A DNA stretch of 64,000 nucleotides, taken from NCBI GenBank assembly GCA_026874595.1, contig CM049309.1:30257033-30321032 (forward strand), written 5' to 3'. Origin of the DNA: Sipunculus nudus. Taxonomy: Eukaryota > Annelida > Sipuncula > Golfingiida > Sipunculidae. Positions 12,811 through 24,650 of the stretch are shown here, one piece after another (positions within the stretch are counted from its first letter, which is position 1; each line of letters begins with the position of its first letter). A program made the position numbers and the translations under genes. Below the pieces are notes generated by a model. It was not told the origin of the DNA. It saw only the letters and a program-made list of their open reading frames with translations, and did no database searches.

Positions 12811-12958
12811 TGTTACTGGGTGCTCATAAAAGCGGACTGAACTGTCTCGCTAGTGAAACGTCCTTTTCTAGCGAAGCGCCGGACCTGTGCGCCATCGATA
12901 TGGGGTCGAATCTGAGATCGGCCCAATATTTTCCCCTGAGCAAAATGTCTACGTAACA
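12811..12958 (+). mobile_element. Mini-LTR, 5' copy of a miniature LTR retrotransposon
   Basis: The 148-bp repeat starts TGTTAC and ends GTAACA (TG...CA with matching inverted tips). It contains a TATA-like CATAAAAG near 12826 and is followed two bases later by TCGGGACTCGTCC (12961-12973). As I recall it, a tRNA-Pro primer site starts TGGGGGCTCGTCC, so 11 of 13 bases agree. A diverged direct copy begins at 13114. Flanking (TA)n hides any target duplication. Family: Ty3-like TRIM/SMART-type, non-coding. Confidence 0.65.
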
Positions 12959-13113
12959 AATCGGGACTCGTCCAAAATGAGACCCAACTGTGGGTCCCGG
13001 GGAATGGTGGTTTGAAGTGACTGAGCAATTACCGCCACCTAGTTCAGCCAAAAAGTTTGACTCCTGGTGTTGTTTAGTCTTGTTCTGCAAGTTGAATGAT
13101 CTTAAAAGGGGTG
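12959..13113 (+). mobile_element. Internal region of the miniature LTR element (PBS to PPT)
   Basis: Only 155 bp separate the two LTR copies. The segment begins with the primer-binding-like site and ends in a purine-rich tract (AAAAGGGGTG, 13104-13113) that touches the second LTR, which is the order expected for an LTR retrotransposon. There is no gag or pol coding sequence, so the element would depend on another element for mobility. Confidence 0.6.
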
Positions 13114-13250
13114 TGTTACGGGGCGCTCATAAAAGCGGACTGAACTGTCTCGCTAGTGAAGCTTGTAACGAACGCCGAACATGTGGGGCACCGATATGGC
13201 TTCGAATCCCTAATTTACCAAATATTTTACCCTAAACTGTGTACATATCA
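13114..13250 (+). mobile_element. Mini-LTR, 3' copy (diverged)
   Basis: It starts TGTTACGGGGCGCTCATAAA and shares with the 5' copy the block GCGGACTGAACTGTCTCGCT as well as later pieces. Its 3' half is diverged and runs into (TA)n. The divergence between the two LTRs indicates an old insertion. Confidence 0.6.
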
Positions 13251-13347
13251 ATATATATATATATATACATAGAGAGAGATAGAGATCAAGTAAACCCTAA
13301 AAAATTATTCTTCAATAATTCGAATTACTCATAAATTCATTATATAT

Positions 13348-13398
<51 letters not shown>

Positions 13399-13403
13399 GT
13401 TCT

Positions 13404-13464
<61 letters not shown>

Positions 13465-13489
13465 AATATATATAAATTCTCAGAACAGT
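13251..13489. repeat. (TA)n tracts including a hairpin
   Basis: TA tracts occupy 13250-13268, 13340-13395 and 13410-13475. The last is framed by inverted arms TGTTCTGAGA (13398-13407) and TCTCAGAACA (13478-13487), so single-stranded copies would fold into a hairpin with a TA loop. Any ORF here is a tyrosine-isoleucine artefact. Confidence 0.85.
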
Positions 13490-16400
13490 TGATGTGGGGA
13501 TAAAAGTGAGAGTGTGAGAGTTTACCACCTGTGTGTCAGCACCCGCTGTAGGTAGACTGTACGTTCTATTATTTTTTTCTGATATGACAGGATCTTAAAC
13601 CCACTCCGAATCGGTTTCATGGCAACCCACGTGTAGCAGTGGTAGCTAATTGGTCACGTGTTTAAAGTAGCGCGGTTAACCTGGATGTGATATTAGTCGT
13701 CTGCAGCCTCGCGGTGGCCTGTACGGCTAGTGATGGATACACTGTGTAATCCACGTCGTCCCGTTGTTTGACACACCCCAGTGTTCTCCACCTCACACCG
13801 GGGCTAATACAAGACGAGTTTACTAGTCTTATTTAAATATCTGCAAGAATACCAAATTTATTTATTTTTTCTTCTTTTTTTGCACCAGATTGCAAGATAT
13901 ATCGACAGACGTATACGTACTTTACACGTATACTTTCCATAGTGTGCTCTTATATTTAAATAGTAGTATAATATTTAAAACCAGGGTTATTCACCTGTTT
14001 TATTTATACAATTTTGTGATTTATGGCTAACTCTTAATGCATATTAAGTAGCAGTAGATAATACCAATTTTTCAGGACGATTTTGTGCCAGCCTAAATGA
14101 TCGTTAAGATCGGTAGATATGAGGGTGCTGCCGGCCGGATCTTTAAAAAATCTGACACTAAAAATCGACTGCAAAATCTATGACAATGTTTAGGATTCTT
14201 CGGCCGATACTTATCCGACCGGAAAATTCGGTAGTTGTGATGACGGAACGGAATACATCGGCTGATTTATAACCCATCTTCCATTTTTTTTATTATAAAA
14301 TAACAATCCTGACGAAATCAGAAGTGACCAAAATGACCGAAAATGTCTGGTCATCGATCTGCTACGGTCTTCAAAATAATGAAAGGGTAATATGCTAGTT
14401 TTGGTGATTAAGGTAGACTTCTCTGACAAGGTTCTAGGCGCCACCATCTACAAAATCATCTATTTAGATATCCATAGATGATGTTAAAAGGTAAAGGTTA
14501 TCGTAAATAGCATTGTGCGGTTGACAACCATGTGGTAGGCTACCTTTAATCAAAGACATGGTTTTTGATTTGTTAGTTATAATCATTTCTGCATTGTTGT
14601 GTCATTATAATACCTTGAAAAAAGGTCAGAAGTATCCAAGATAATCATAAAGGTATACCATATCAAGCTCCACAAGAAACAAATTTCGATAAACCCTGCA
14701 GACACTTTCTTTGTTGACTTCTCATCTCACATGAAAAGTATATAAAAGTATATTTAACATCAGAAGCCTGAATGGCATTGTGAGAATTGTTAATATTTTA
14801 GATTTTTTTCAATTAAAGAACACCAGTTAAGTCGATGGATTATCTCTAATGTCACAGAAATTAAATGGATGGAATCTTAGAGGAATCAGTTAAATAAAAT
14901 CAGTTTATGCATACATTATGTTTCTTTCATATATTAGTATAATATTACCGTGATATTTTCAGTCATCAGACCGCCCTCTCTCAGTTTTAACCCACAATTG
15001 AAATGAGATTAGTTCAATAAGGAAATGAGCAAAACGTACGAACTTGCTTGCACCACATTTATACCAAGTTTCTGTGTCATATTTCAGAGGATCACTGAAA
15101 CAGCCAACATTTCGGTGTCACAGGACCTAATGAACATTTAACCCAGGGTGTAATATTATTTCACATTTCTTCTGATCCTGAAAAATCCCATTTATCCCTT
15201 GATCAAACAAGCATATACCTGCATAAAAAGGTGTCAAAGCAGCGCGCGGATAGGCTAGCAATTAACTTAGGTAAGTTTCTTAGGCACGCAGCAATGTAAT
15301 CACGGCCAGACGACGATGAAGAGAAACACGGCTTTGGGGCACGCGGGCCAGACATTACCCAGCATGCCTTTTTAAACCCATTTGACTGGGCATCTAGTGG
15401 TGTATGGGAAATCTGGGGGAGGCAATGACATAATAATAACTGCATGTTGATTGCAGTTATGGATGTCAGTTCATCTTCAAAGTTGGTATCTATATGGGTG
15501 GTGTGCCCATTTGTGAAACACTGGCATTTTGCTAACCAGATTCATTTTTTTTTTTAATTTACAAGCCTGAAGTACCCAGGCTGCCTGTCCACACAGTCAC
15601 CAAATGACGTATTTCGCCAGTTCTGCCATCCTGCACTATCCATGCAGGATAAAAGAAAACCAACATTGTCATGTGACCATATGACGTCATGGTCACGGAT
15701 TCTCAACAGCACCATTCTGGAGATACTGTGAGACTGTGACGCTGTGCTTTTGTATTCATTACACACATAGAACCAATAAGGTATTAAACAAAATCACTAT
15801 AGACAGCATGCCATGAACCTTGTAATAAATTCATTCTGTTTAAACTGTTCGCGTAAAAGCCAATACAGCAGACTAGTTTTGTGTCCCCTTGGTCACAAAT
15901 TCACTTCCATACAAAGCAAAGAGCTGTGTTCACATTACGTTTTCCTGTATGTCAACTTTCTTTGATTGTTGTTGAAGTCTGACAAACAAAATACGTTGGA
16001 CCATTAGCTTGTGTGGGTCAGTGAGGGCTTGTTGCAGACAAAGCTGGAAATTTCTGTTGACTAATCAAATCTAGTTTCACTAGAAATGAAAGCGACTCGA
16101 TCGTCTGGGTCTAATAGCTTTATCTTTCCTTGGCTGCCCAAAACACGGAGAATGTTGTCTGAGGCCTGAACCATACTTAATAACCTAATCAAATAACCTT
16201 ATAATTATGGGCAAAGTGGGTTTAAGAATCTTATATAATGTATCAAGTCACCAACATCAATGTGAAAATAGTTTTACCACCTAAGAGAGAAACGGAACGA
16301 CCCTATCCAGATGTGTTTGTGTGCGTCTGTGTGTGTAAGTTATAATGTGGTATGTGAAAGTGATATACACATCTTACATCACTATAATATGAAGTAATAC

Positions 16401-18096
16401 TTTTCCTACTGGCCATGCTTTTTTTCAAAATACATATATTTTTTTATGAAATACAACGGTACACAAGAAACATATATATACACTGATCATGATTAGGCCC
16501 TGAACATGCATTGCATCATTTTTCTTTTTCTGTGTATTTTCTTTTTTTTTCTTTTCTTCATATTACTTGTATTATGTATTTTGTACTACTTTTGATCTTC
16601 TTTTTGTACTGCTCGTATTAGGTTCTTTTGGAGTGTATTATGGTTTCATTGCATCGTTTTTTCTTCTTCTTTATTCTTTTCTTCTTATTATTGTTGTGTT
16701 ATGCATTTTGTTAATTGTTGATATGCATTTTGTATTCTCTGTGTATTCTTTTAACAGGCTTGCATTTGGTGCATTTGGAGTGTATGATGGATTCATTGAA
16801 TCATTGTTTCTTATTATTGTTATTTATTCTAATAATACACAATATTTCATTGAATAACTACTATTCTGTATAATCTAAAGCCCTCAAGGAGAGTTTTTTT
16901 TATTTATTCTACAATTAATGTAATATTTGCATAAAATATGGAAACAAGATCAGTTGTAATTTTTATTTGGCTCAATATGCCAGAGGCCTTTAAACCAGAA
17001 TAAAATATTCATTCATTCCTTCATTCATTTCTTCATTCAGCTCTGAACACTGACAGCTGATACTGGACAAGAAATACTTAGTAACCACGGCGAAACACTT
17101 CAAAGTCCAAATTGCAACATTAAATAAATGAAACATTTAACCATGCCGCCAATAATTTTTAATAAACCTCCCTGCTAAGCTTGATTTTCTTTAGCTCCAT
17201 AACTATTTTACTTTGCTCGGAGCCCTATTGTCATGACTTTACAATTTTAGGCCTGCGCATTGGAAAACAAATTAACATACATGATCTTAAGCTAAATATC
17301 AGCTTATTTGATTTCTCGATTTCAAATAGATGTATTCATCATTAATGTATTCGTTCACGCCAACAGTAAAACTAACTAACGGGAAAGTGTAATTGATCTA
17401 TGTAAATCATTATTATATAAAGATCGAGCCCAACGGGTTATCATACACAAACATATAGTTTTTATGTATAGTAGGTTTTGAAATGTTATTGATCAGCGGA
17501 CGTATTTAAAAATTAAAACACGCTTTTACAACTTTAAAAAAGTTTACACAAAACATCCGATACATGCCACGTGTGAAAATATTCGGAATTATATCAACCA
17601 AGGCGCTGAGAGCAACCATGGCACAACAACCAGGACACTGGCATGACGGGGCAGACGGGGCATCTCTTAGCTGCGGACAAGGTACACATGCACTCTTCAT
17701 ATAGAGTATCTCTATGTTGTGACTCCACTACATACATCCTAAATGAACGAATGGTACTTGTAGTTACAAATTTCACGCAGAAATCGATTTGATGTGACCG
17801 TTTGCCCCCCAAAAAAAGTCATCTTTTGTATATGTAATTCATTTACCAAATCAATATCATCCATCAAATCTGGTTTCTAAATACACTTTATATACATAGG
17901 CTTTGGAGCCAGGGGCTAGGGGGCGCGCTTTCCTACGTTTGGCCAAAGGGTGGAGGTCAATGTGGCCTTTCTTTGTGAAATGACGTAAATTCCATCGATT
18001 TAAATGGTATATCCATTGTATTTCTTCTTAATCTACACGCCTCACGTGAAAACAACAGTGACTTCATTTCTAAATTGTGTTTAGTGATATAGGTAA
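13490..18096. other. 4.6 kb of mainly unique DNA, no confirmed gene
   Basis: No coding gene was confirmed. Points that can be seen: a plus-strand donor-like TTAG|GTAAGT at 15270/15271 next to a CpG-containing patch; TTACCCAGCATGCC (15355-15368), which resembles the core of a ZNF143-type site; a perfect CRE (TGACGTCA, 15682-15689) inside a short dyad; a T-rich tract at 16520-16700; and, on the minus strand, an acceptor-like TTGTCCGCAG near 17680-17670 opening a frame to about 17506. These are isolated signals without partners. Confidence 0.3.
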
Positions 18097-18372
18097 GGCC
18101 CCTTTTCCATGCGTGCTGAAACGCGCGCGTTTCCGCGCGCTGAAAAAAACTCGCAGAATTGAGCTTTTCCATGTGCGCGGAAACGCGCGCGTTTCCGCGG
18201 AATCCCCCCTTCGCATGACGTGCTTTTACAGGGGATTCCTAATCCTCAAGCGTTCCCGGTAACATGTTGCACATGTATCTGTTATGTACAGTTTACTGTA
18301 TTCATGCATGCTTTTAAAACTTTCGTAATATTTGCATGAACGTATAGTTTTTATAACTATTTACATGCGGAC

Positions 18373-18428
<56 letters not shown>

Positions 18429-18636
18429 AAAGTGGAAAAGTAGAGCAGCAATTAAGTATGATTTGTCACCATGATTTATGCTGGGGCGGCTACAAGCAGA
18501 CTGCATTCGCGTCCTTGACCTCCACAAGAAGACTCGCACGCGGACGCGTGCATGGAAAAGGGACACATGATTTACACTAGCGCGATTTTTTCAGCGAGCG
18601 GAAACGCGCGCGTTTCCTTGCGTATGGAAAAGGGTC
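18097..18636. mobile_element. 540-bp MITE with CG-rich inverted ends
   Basis: The left end GGCCCCTTTTCCATGCGTGC and the right end, read on the minus strand, GGACCCTTTTCCATACGC are inverted repeats. Both continue through the self-complementary AAACGCGCGCGTTT and end in CTGAAAAAA. Further internal copies of TTTTCCATG..CGCG give nested hairpins. A (TA)n tract (18375-18421) lies inside. There is no coding sequence. The superfamily is uncertain, but the TTTTCCAT near the tip is shared with the element at 20120-20693. Confidence 0.7.
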
Positions 18637-19079
18637 CAAATTATTGTGTAATTATTAGAGGTAAGGGAATTAAATATAATGCATGCATTTTTAGTGAGAA
18701 CGGTTATATATACTTGTATGCCTGATATTTAATCTGAAACCTTATAGCCCTGAGGTCTGCTTTGGAATATAACGATTTTTTGTATTGCTCAATATGTAAT
18801 TATATATGACTGAAATAAGGTTAGTTTTCTGTAAATTAATTGTTCATGGTAATATGAATTTGATAATTACAACCAAAACTTCAAGTAATTTAGAAAATGG
18901 TATATCCTTTGCTTCTTAGTAGGCCTATATTTGTTTTATGCTTCATACCATGCACGCCTATGGTTTTGAGTAAAATTTTTTAAAAAGTAACGGATCTGAA
19001 GTGTTATTAAGATTTGAAGAATACTATATGAGGGTATAAATATTATCAATTTGGCACATGCACATGATTCTGTAATGAT

Positions 19080-19174
19080 GTTCTATAAGTGCGCAGTCAG
19101 TAACCGTAGTCCGCATGCTTAGTCCGTATGCGTATAGTCCGTATCGGAAAAATTCGTTTTCCATAAGTACGTAA
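19080..19174. mobile_element. Detached terminal repeat of the GTAGTCCGTATGCG family
   Basis: It contains the same subterminal repeats (CGTAGTCCGCATGC, TAGTCCGTATGCGTATAGTC, TTTTCCATAAGTACGTA) as the two ends of the element at 20120-20693. It is a solitary end directly adjacent to the composite repeat that starts at 19178. The 400 bp before it is AT-rich with nothing recognised. Confidence 0.6.
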
Positions 19175-19177
19175 ATG

Positions 19178-19279
19178 CAGGGGCGTAGCCAAGGTGAAGG
19201 CGGGCTGCAGGGGGCCTGCCCCCCCCCCCCCCAACCCGGTCGCATCCAGTACTCGCCGTCCTTTCGGAATTTCACTTAC

Positions 19280-19340
<61 letters not shown>

Positions 19341-19784
19341 AGTCTAATTCATGCCCTTGAGCTGCCCCCGTTGAGCTGCAATATCTCTCATTTTATCTAA
19401 ATTCCCAATTTTCGTGATTAAGTTTCAATTTTCATATTTATTTTTATCAATTAGCAATTAGATTTTATTTAAGTTATCTGCAGTTAATTACTTTCAAAAG
19501 CATTAGTTGAGGATGAGGATGTTTATGAACAGCTGCAGAACAACTGCAGAACGTCAGGCCTTGGTTCAGTTCGACCGTGAACAATCTCACAGCTCCTCTG
19601 GTGATACCGGTACTCAAACTCGCGATCTGTGCTCTAAGGAGTCCTGTGCTCTGTCGAGACCATGTACCCCGGTAAAATACAAAGTTTAACAAAAGACTTC
19701 AACATATCAGTTATTTCACTCCGAGCATTACAATTAAAAGATAATATTTTGCAAGTTACAAAAGTAAATGCGCCTTTGCGCCAA
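19178..19784 (+). mobile_element. Composite dispersed repeat, copy A
   Basis: It begins CAGGGGCGTAGCCAAGG and carries in order a poly-C run, CGCCGTCCTTTCGGAATTTC, a (TA)n tract (19284-19336), an AT-rich spacer, a CTGCAG-rich segment and a segment with GACTTCAACATATCAG. It ends near GCGCCTTTGCGCC. The same blocks occur in inverted order at 39126-40013, so this is one family. The start suggests a hAT-like terminus. The ATACCGGTACTCAAACTCGCG stretch, read on the minus strand, has a weak tRNA B-box look. No protein is encoded. Confidence 0.7.
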
Positions 19785-19809
19785 TGACGTTAACGTGTTG
19801 AAAATTATT

Positions 19810-20060
19810 GGAATTTTATATCCTAATTTGAATATAAATATTAAATATTGAACCCCTAAACAGTTGACTTCTTAACGTAAAGACTTAAGGGAACCGCTTT
19901 CCAGGAACAGAGTCCTCATTTTTTGAGTGAAAATTGCCTCAAAATATCCTCTTTACATTGCATATTAAAAAAAATCCCAATATGGGAGGGGGATACCCCT
20001 TCTATACCCTCCTATTGTACCTGTAACTTACCTTAATGAAACCATGATTCATAATTGAAA
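19810..20060 (-). repeat. Dispersed repeat, inverted copy of 27604-27845
   Basis: It shares with the 27.6-kb copy, in reverse complement, blocks such as TCAATTATGAACCATG, AATATTGGGA, the ATGAGGAC block and TTGAAC near the end. The copies are diverged and carry no ORF. Family unknown. Confidence 0.65.
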
Positions 20061-20119
20061 AAAAAATCGATATTTTCTTACACAAAAATATAAACAGCGA
20101 GGCTTCCAGTAAGATTTGG

Positions 20120-20693
20120 AGGTTTTCCATAAGTGCATAGTGCGTATCCGTAGTCCGCATGCGTAGTCAGTATGCGTAGTCCGTATCCGCAAAGTTCGTT
20201 TTCCATAAGTACGTATGCGTAGTCCGTACTCTATGTTGATAGGTGCTCGATGGCTGAAGATTTTCTTTCTTTGTAAGCAATTTTACCATCTATTAATTGT
20301 ACATTTCCAAATATTAGCGACAAAAGTTTGGTTGCTAAATTGTTTAAATATTTAAATTAGATAAATTATCTTAATAATTATTATTTTACACGCGGTTTTG
20401 ATGTTTACGGCTTAAGCATTTGAAAACACGTGTATGTTAAAGAGAGGCAAACAAAATTCAACCAAATGCCAAAATGTTTGGTTTACGAAAGACTGATATC
20501 AGAAATGACATTTATACCAGTGGAAATAAAAATTGTTCATACAGCACGGCCTGAATGTTAAACCTGAATTGACAAGGTGATTGGTATGTGTAGTGCGCAA
20601 AAATCGCTCCCGGCAGCGTGCGGATACGGACTATGCATGCGGACTACGCATACGGACTACGGACACGGACAACGCACTTATGGAAAAGCACCT
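20120..20693. mobile_element. 574-bp TIR element with GTAGTCCGTATGCG subterminal repeats
   Basis: The left end AGGTTTTCCATAAGTGC and the right end, on the minus strand, AGGTGCTTTTCCATAAGTGC are inverted. Each is followed by several imperfect copies of a roughly 12-base motif (CGTAGTCCGTATG / CGCATGCGTAGTC). The interior is AT-rich and non-coding. It is a MITE-like element of uncertain superfamily. A third copy of the end is at 19080-19174. Confidence 0.75.
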
Positions 20694-21519
20694 ATATTCG
20701 AGTGCCCATACAACTGTTCATGTCTATCCCTAATAAACGCGCTGATATGCCTCTGGTATAAAGGTCAGTAAATGTTTAAAAATAATTATCCATGTTTAAT
20801 TTTAGTTGCTATCGAAACCATGATACACATACTTATTGGTGTCAAAAAGGTGTAATCTTGTGTCTAGTTGTTTGGCATTAAACAGGCAGTCAAATAGGAT
20901 GCAGCGGATCCGTTGTATATATCGTGGCTTAAATTGTAGAAACTCTCACTGTATGGCTATCGGACTCAATATATGGCAAGGCCTCATAATACTGAGTCCG
21001 ATTAAATCGGACTAGGATAGGTCATGAATGCATGGTTTGGCGCGCCAAACAACCCATACAGACCATGAAATATCTTTCACGGGTATCCTCACAGGCGTCT
21101 GCGAGGGATTTTCGACAAGGCTGACCAACCATTAATTTTAAACGACACAAGCTCCTGCATTTTCAGTGCATGAACCGACCAGTAACCTGGACCCACTTTG
21201 TGAAGTGAATATGGACTTTGTGTTTGAGTTTGACGTTATACCTGTAATCCGCACAGTATATATATGTACTTCATGTTCTCAGCTTTTTTGTTAATTTTTA
21301 ATTCCGTTCGGAAAATGTATTCTGTATACATAAAAACAAGTTACCACGAAGAATTATCATATTCAGTCCTGAAATATAACAGTCCCACTATGGTTATATA
21401 CCCGTACATAAATCACGACATTTATTCTGCTCCGTAACTTATACTGATTTAAAGTTGGTGTAGAGTATAATTTTTAGCGTAACAGTTTTTCCTTATGTCC
21501 AATAACATGATGTATACAC
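20694..21519. other. Unassigned DNA upstream of the LINE
   Basis: Mixed-composition sequence; a run of ATCGGACT(C/A) motifs at 20958-21012 forms a small inverted repeat. It could include the 5' UTR of the LINE that starts near 21520, but no boundary is visible. Confidence 0.3.
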
Positions 21520-22239
21520 TTTAATGTTCGAGGACTTGGAATCTCAATGAAAAGGCGAGAAATTTTCTATTGGTTAAATTTGAAACATGATATCATAATT
21601 TTTCTGCAAGAGACTCATAGTGAGAGATAAATTTCATTTATGGAGGGTTGAATGTGGACATAAAATTCCTGCTAGCCATGGATCGCGGGACTCGAGGGGC
21701 GTAGGCTATGTATTATGATAAAAAAATAGCATTTAACATGATATTGATCAAATAAATACAGATAGTAAAGGCATTACATTAGATATAACCATAGGAGATC
21801 ACATAATTACGTTTGCTAATTTATATGGGCCAAATAAAGACTCTCCTTTTTTAAAAACTTTTTCAATAAAATTGACACTATAAGAAATTATAACAAAATC
21901 ATAGGTGGCGACTGGAATAATTAATTAATGTACGACATGTTACTTAAGACAAGTTGGGAAGTAAAGCAGTTACACATTTCAAGTCGCAACAAATTATCAC
22001 AGAATATATGTCTATCACATATAATCCAGATGTACAGGCCTTCACTTCACTATATGCTGCCGTTAAGATCATTTTAGTTTCATATTGCCTGCACGGTTTC
22101 ATTTAATCAACAGATATCATACACGGATACAGAAGTGATCACAGAGCAATTACTCTAAATATAAAAACTCAAAAGTGCCCGAGAGGATCAGGCTTTTGGA
22201 AACTTAACTGCAGTTTCTTAGAAAACGTGGAATATAAAA

Positions 22240-22310
<71 letters not shown>

Positions 22311-24650
22311 ATCTTTTAAAAAATAATAGCAGCTAATAACACTACTGAATGTCGATTAAAATGCATTGCATCAAAATTGAAAGACGCATTGCCTAAATTA
22401 ATACACCATGCAGGATCAAAAAGGATTGATAAAAAATGAAATCAGCTTGTTTTTTGCGTAATATAGCATCGTCTTTTGGGCAAAAACGGACGTTTTCAAC
22501 TGCGAAAAAAGCGTTTTAGAAGCTTCATTATTCAATTGAGAACAAAGTCTTATCGGTGCGGCTAATTATATTTAAGAAAATGATACAGAGGCCATACTGA
22601 TTTCAATTGATTATGAAAAAAGCGTTCGAATTTTTAAGACGGGACAGTATTTTTAAGGGACTTTGGTTTTTTAACTTTGGTAAAATTGCTACATGTACTT
22701 TATCATGATATATGTAGCTATAATAATGGTTGGTCATCAGAAAAATTTTTTAAATGTCTAGACGGGCGCGTCAGGGATCCTCGATGTCACCTTACCTCTT
22801 TGTTCTTAGCGCAGGATCGCTTGCTATAAAAATCAGGCAAAATAATAATATACAGGGTATTCATATTAATGACAAAGTTTTTAATAATCCAGTACACAGA
22901 TGACACTACTCTCATTTTAACAGATAAAAAGAGTCTCAATGAATCATTGAAAACTTTAAACGGATTTCAGAAAGTTTGCAGATTTGAATATTAATACAAA
23001 TAAAACAGAAGTCCTACCACTTAATCCCAGAAGAAATAAATTGAAGAAATTCAGAGTTGAATTAGGTTTACAATGTACCATGGATCCAATAACATATTTA
23101 AAAATAAAATTTCACTATGATCTGGAAGGATTACCTAAACTAAATTATCTAGAAAAAAAGGAATCTATTGCTAATCTACTGAAACCTGGGCGTGGAGTAA
23201 AATAACGCCCAGAGGTAAGAGAGTAATAATCAAAAGTTCGGATATATATACGATATATATAAACTTATACGTACTTATTTTCAATTTTACCATCTCCCGA
23301 TGAAAAGTTAATAAAAGAATTCAACAAGCTTTTATACAATTTTATATTGGATAATAAGTCTGAAAAAATAAAACGTAAGACACTTATTGTCCCATATGAG
23401 GAAGGCGGTTTGAATATGACGGATATCTCCATTCAAGATAAAGCAATTAAAATAGCCTGGATAAAAAAGACTTTTTATCGAATGAACAATCAGGTACCTG
23501 GCGCTTGATTACAAAGAAATATTTCAAACTTGGTAAAGAATCTTTCGAATGCAATCTGAACGAGAGAGAGATAAATGAGATCTTAGGTGGAAAACCCATA
23601 TTTTGGACAGATGTATATAGATATTGGCGCCAATATAATTTTCATAATCCAGTTACGCTCCAAGAAAGAAATTCACAAAATCTTAAATGTGATGGTTTAA
23701 CTTGCACATTAAGGCAGGTGATGCAACACTCTACTATAGATATATGTATAAAAAAGGAATAGTTCGTATATCAAATTTACTTGATATGAAAGAAGGCAAA
23801 TGCCTTATTTCTCTATTGAGGATAAAAATGCATCCTTGAACTAAAAATAAATATAATCTAAATATAAATTATCTTCACTACATTACTTTGACATCAGCAA
23901 TTCCTGCAGATTGGAAACATAAAATAAAAAATCATATCAATACAGTTTATTAGCCAACTTGCAAGCTCACTGACCTGTTACTCAAATCAAAACCGACACA
24001 GCATGTTTATAAAGAATTTGTCCGCAAATGTTTCGGTATATGATTATCCATAGCGATAAACTGTAAACAGATTTCTTTACAAAATCGGCTTGAAAGAAAC
24101 GCTTGCTTGTTTTTTTCTGTAAGTGGCATGAAGAAACAATAATACACCTCTTCTGGGAATACTGCTGATTAAAACCAATATGAAATGATTTAAAAGTTGT
24201 GGATACAAAAGTATGTAAATTTACCTGAAATTATCTTAGGATCAGAACGTAATTTAATAACATATATACTATAATTGAAAAAAAGACAAATGTAAGCAAA
24301 TGTTTAGAAAATATATCAACTTTTACCGGTTGTGTACAATACGTAAAATCATCCTTAATTCCTGCCACATGAATTAAGAGAGAAGATTGAGTTTACACCA
24401 ATATCTGAACAACATATAGTATTGACATTCACCGCATGTAGATACCTAACCACATAAACGATTTGATAAAAAAAAATCATCTCCATACAGTAAATTACTT
24501 TCATACAGAGATTGGAATTATACACATGTACAGATGATTTTGTTATGGACCCTGTTTTTTTTAGTTTTTATGTATGTTTATGTATATATACACAAGCGAA
24601 TGTAAAATCCATCCGTAAAGAGCAATTGTAAATCTAACTTACCAATAAGT
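21520..24650 (+). pseudogene. Decayed non-LTR retrotransposon (L1/Tx1-like LINE)
   Basis: Broken frames in the expected order show an endonuclease then a reverse transcriptase. Endonuclease: a start like NVRGLG..KRREIFYWL..I.FLQETH (about 21522-21620), NLYGPNKDSPFF then IIGGDWN (about 21810-21920), and GYRSDHRAITLNIK with GFWKLNCSFLE (about 22130-22230). Reverse transcriptase: DDTTLILTD with downstream NTNKTEVLPL (about 22890-23020). The C-terminal segment KIKRKTLIVPYEEGGLNM..I (about 23365-23430) is also characteristic of L1/Tx1-group elements. Many stops, frameshifts and a (TA)n insertion (22242-22304) show it is dead. The 3' end is approximate. Confidence 0.85.
22242..22304. repeat. (TA)n tract inside the LINE
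   Basis: The TA microsatellite interrupts the decayed LINE between the endonuclease part and the reverse transcriptase part. Confidence 0.95.

Noticed and set aside
12811-13250. tRNA-derived SINE, because of A-box-like TAGCGAAGCG and B-box-like GGGTCGAATCT words
   Set aside because: The repeats have TG...CA tips, occur as two direct copies flanking a primer-site-like and purine-tract-like interior, and exist as a solo copy with a 4-bp flanking repeat. An LTR reading explains more.
13340-13528. ORFs rich in YIYI (also at 18357, 19097, 29726, 46916 and 53053)
   Set aside because: Translations of (TA)n tracts.
21520-24650. Working reverse-transcriptase gene
   Set aside because: Frames are broken many times and interrupted by (TA)n; only a decayed LINE.
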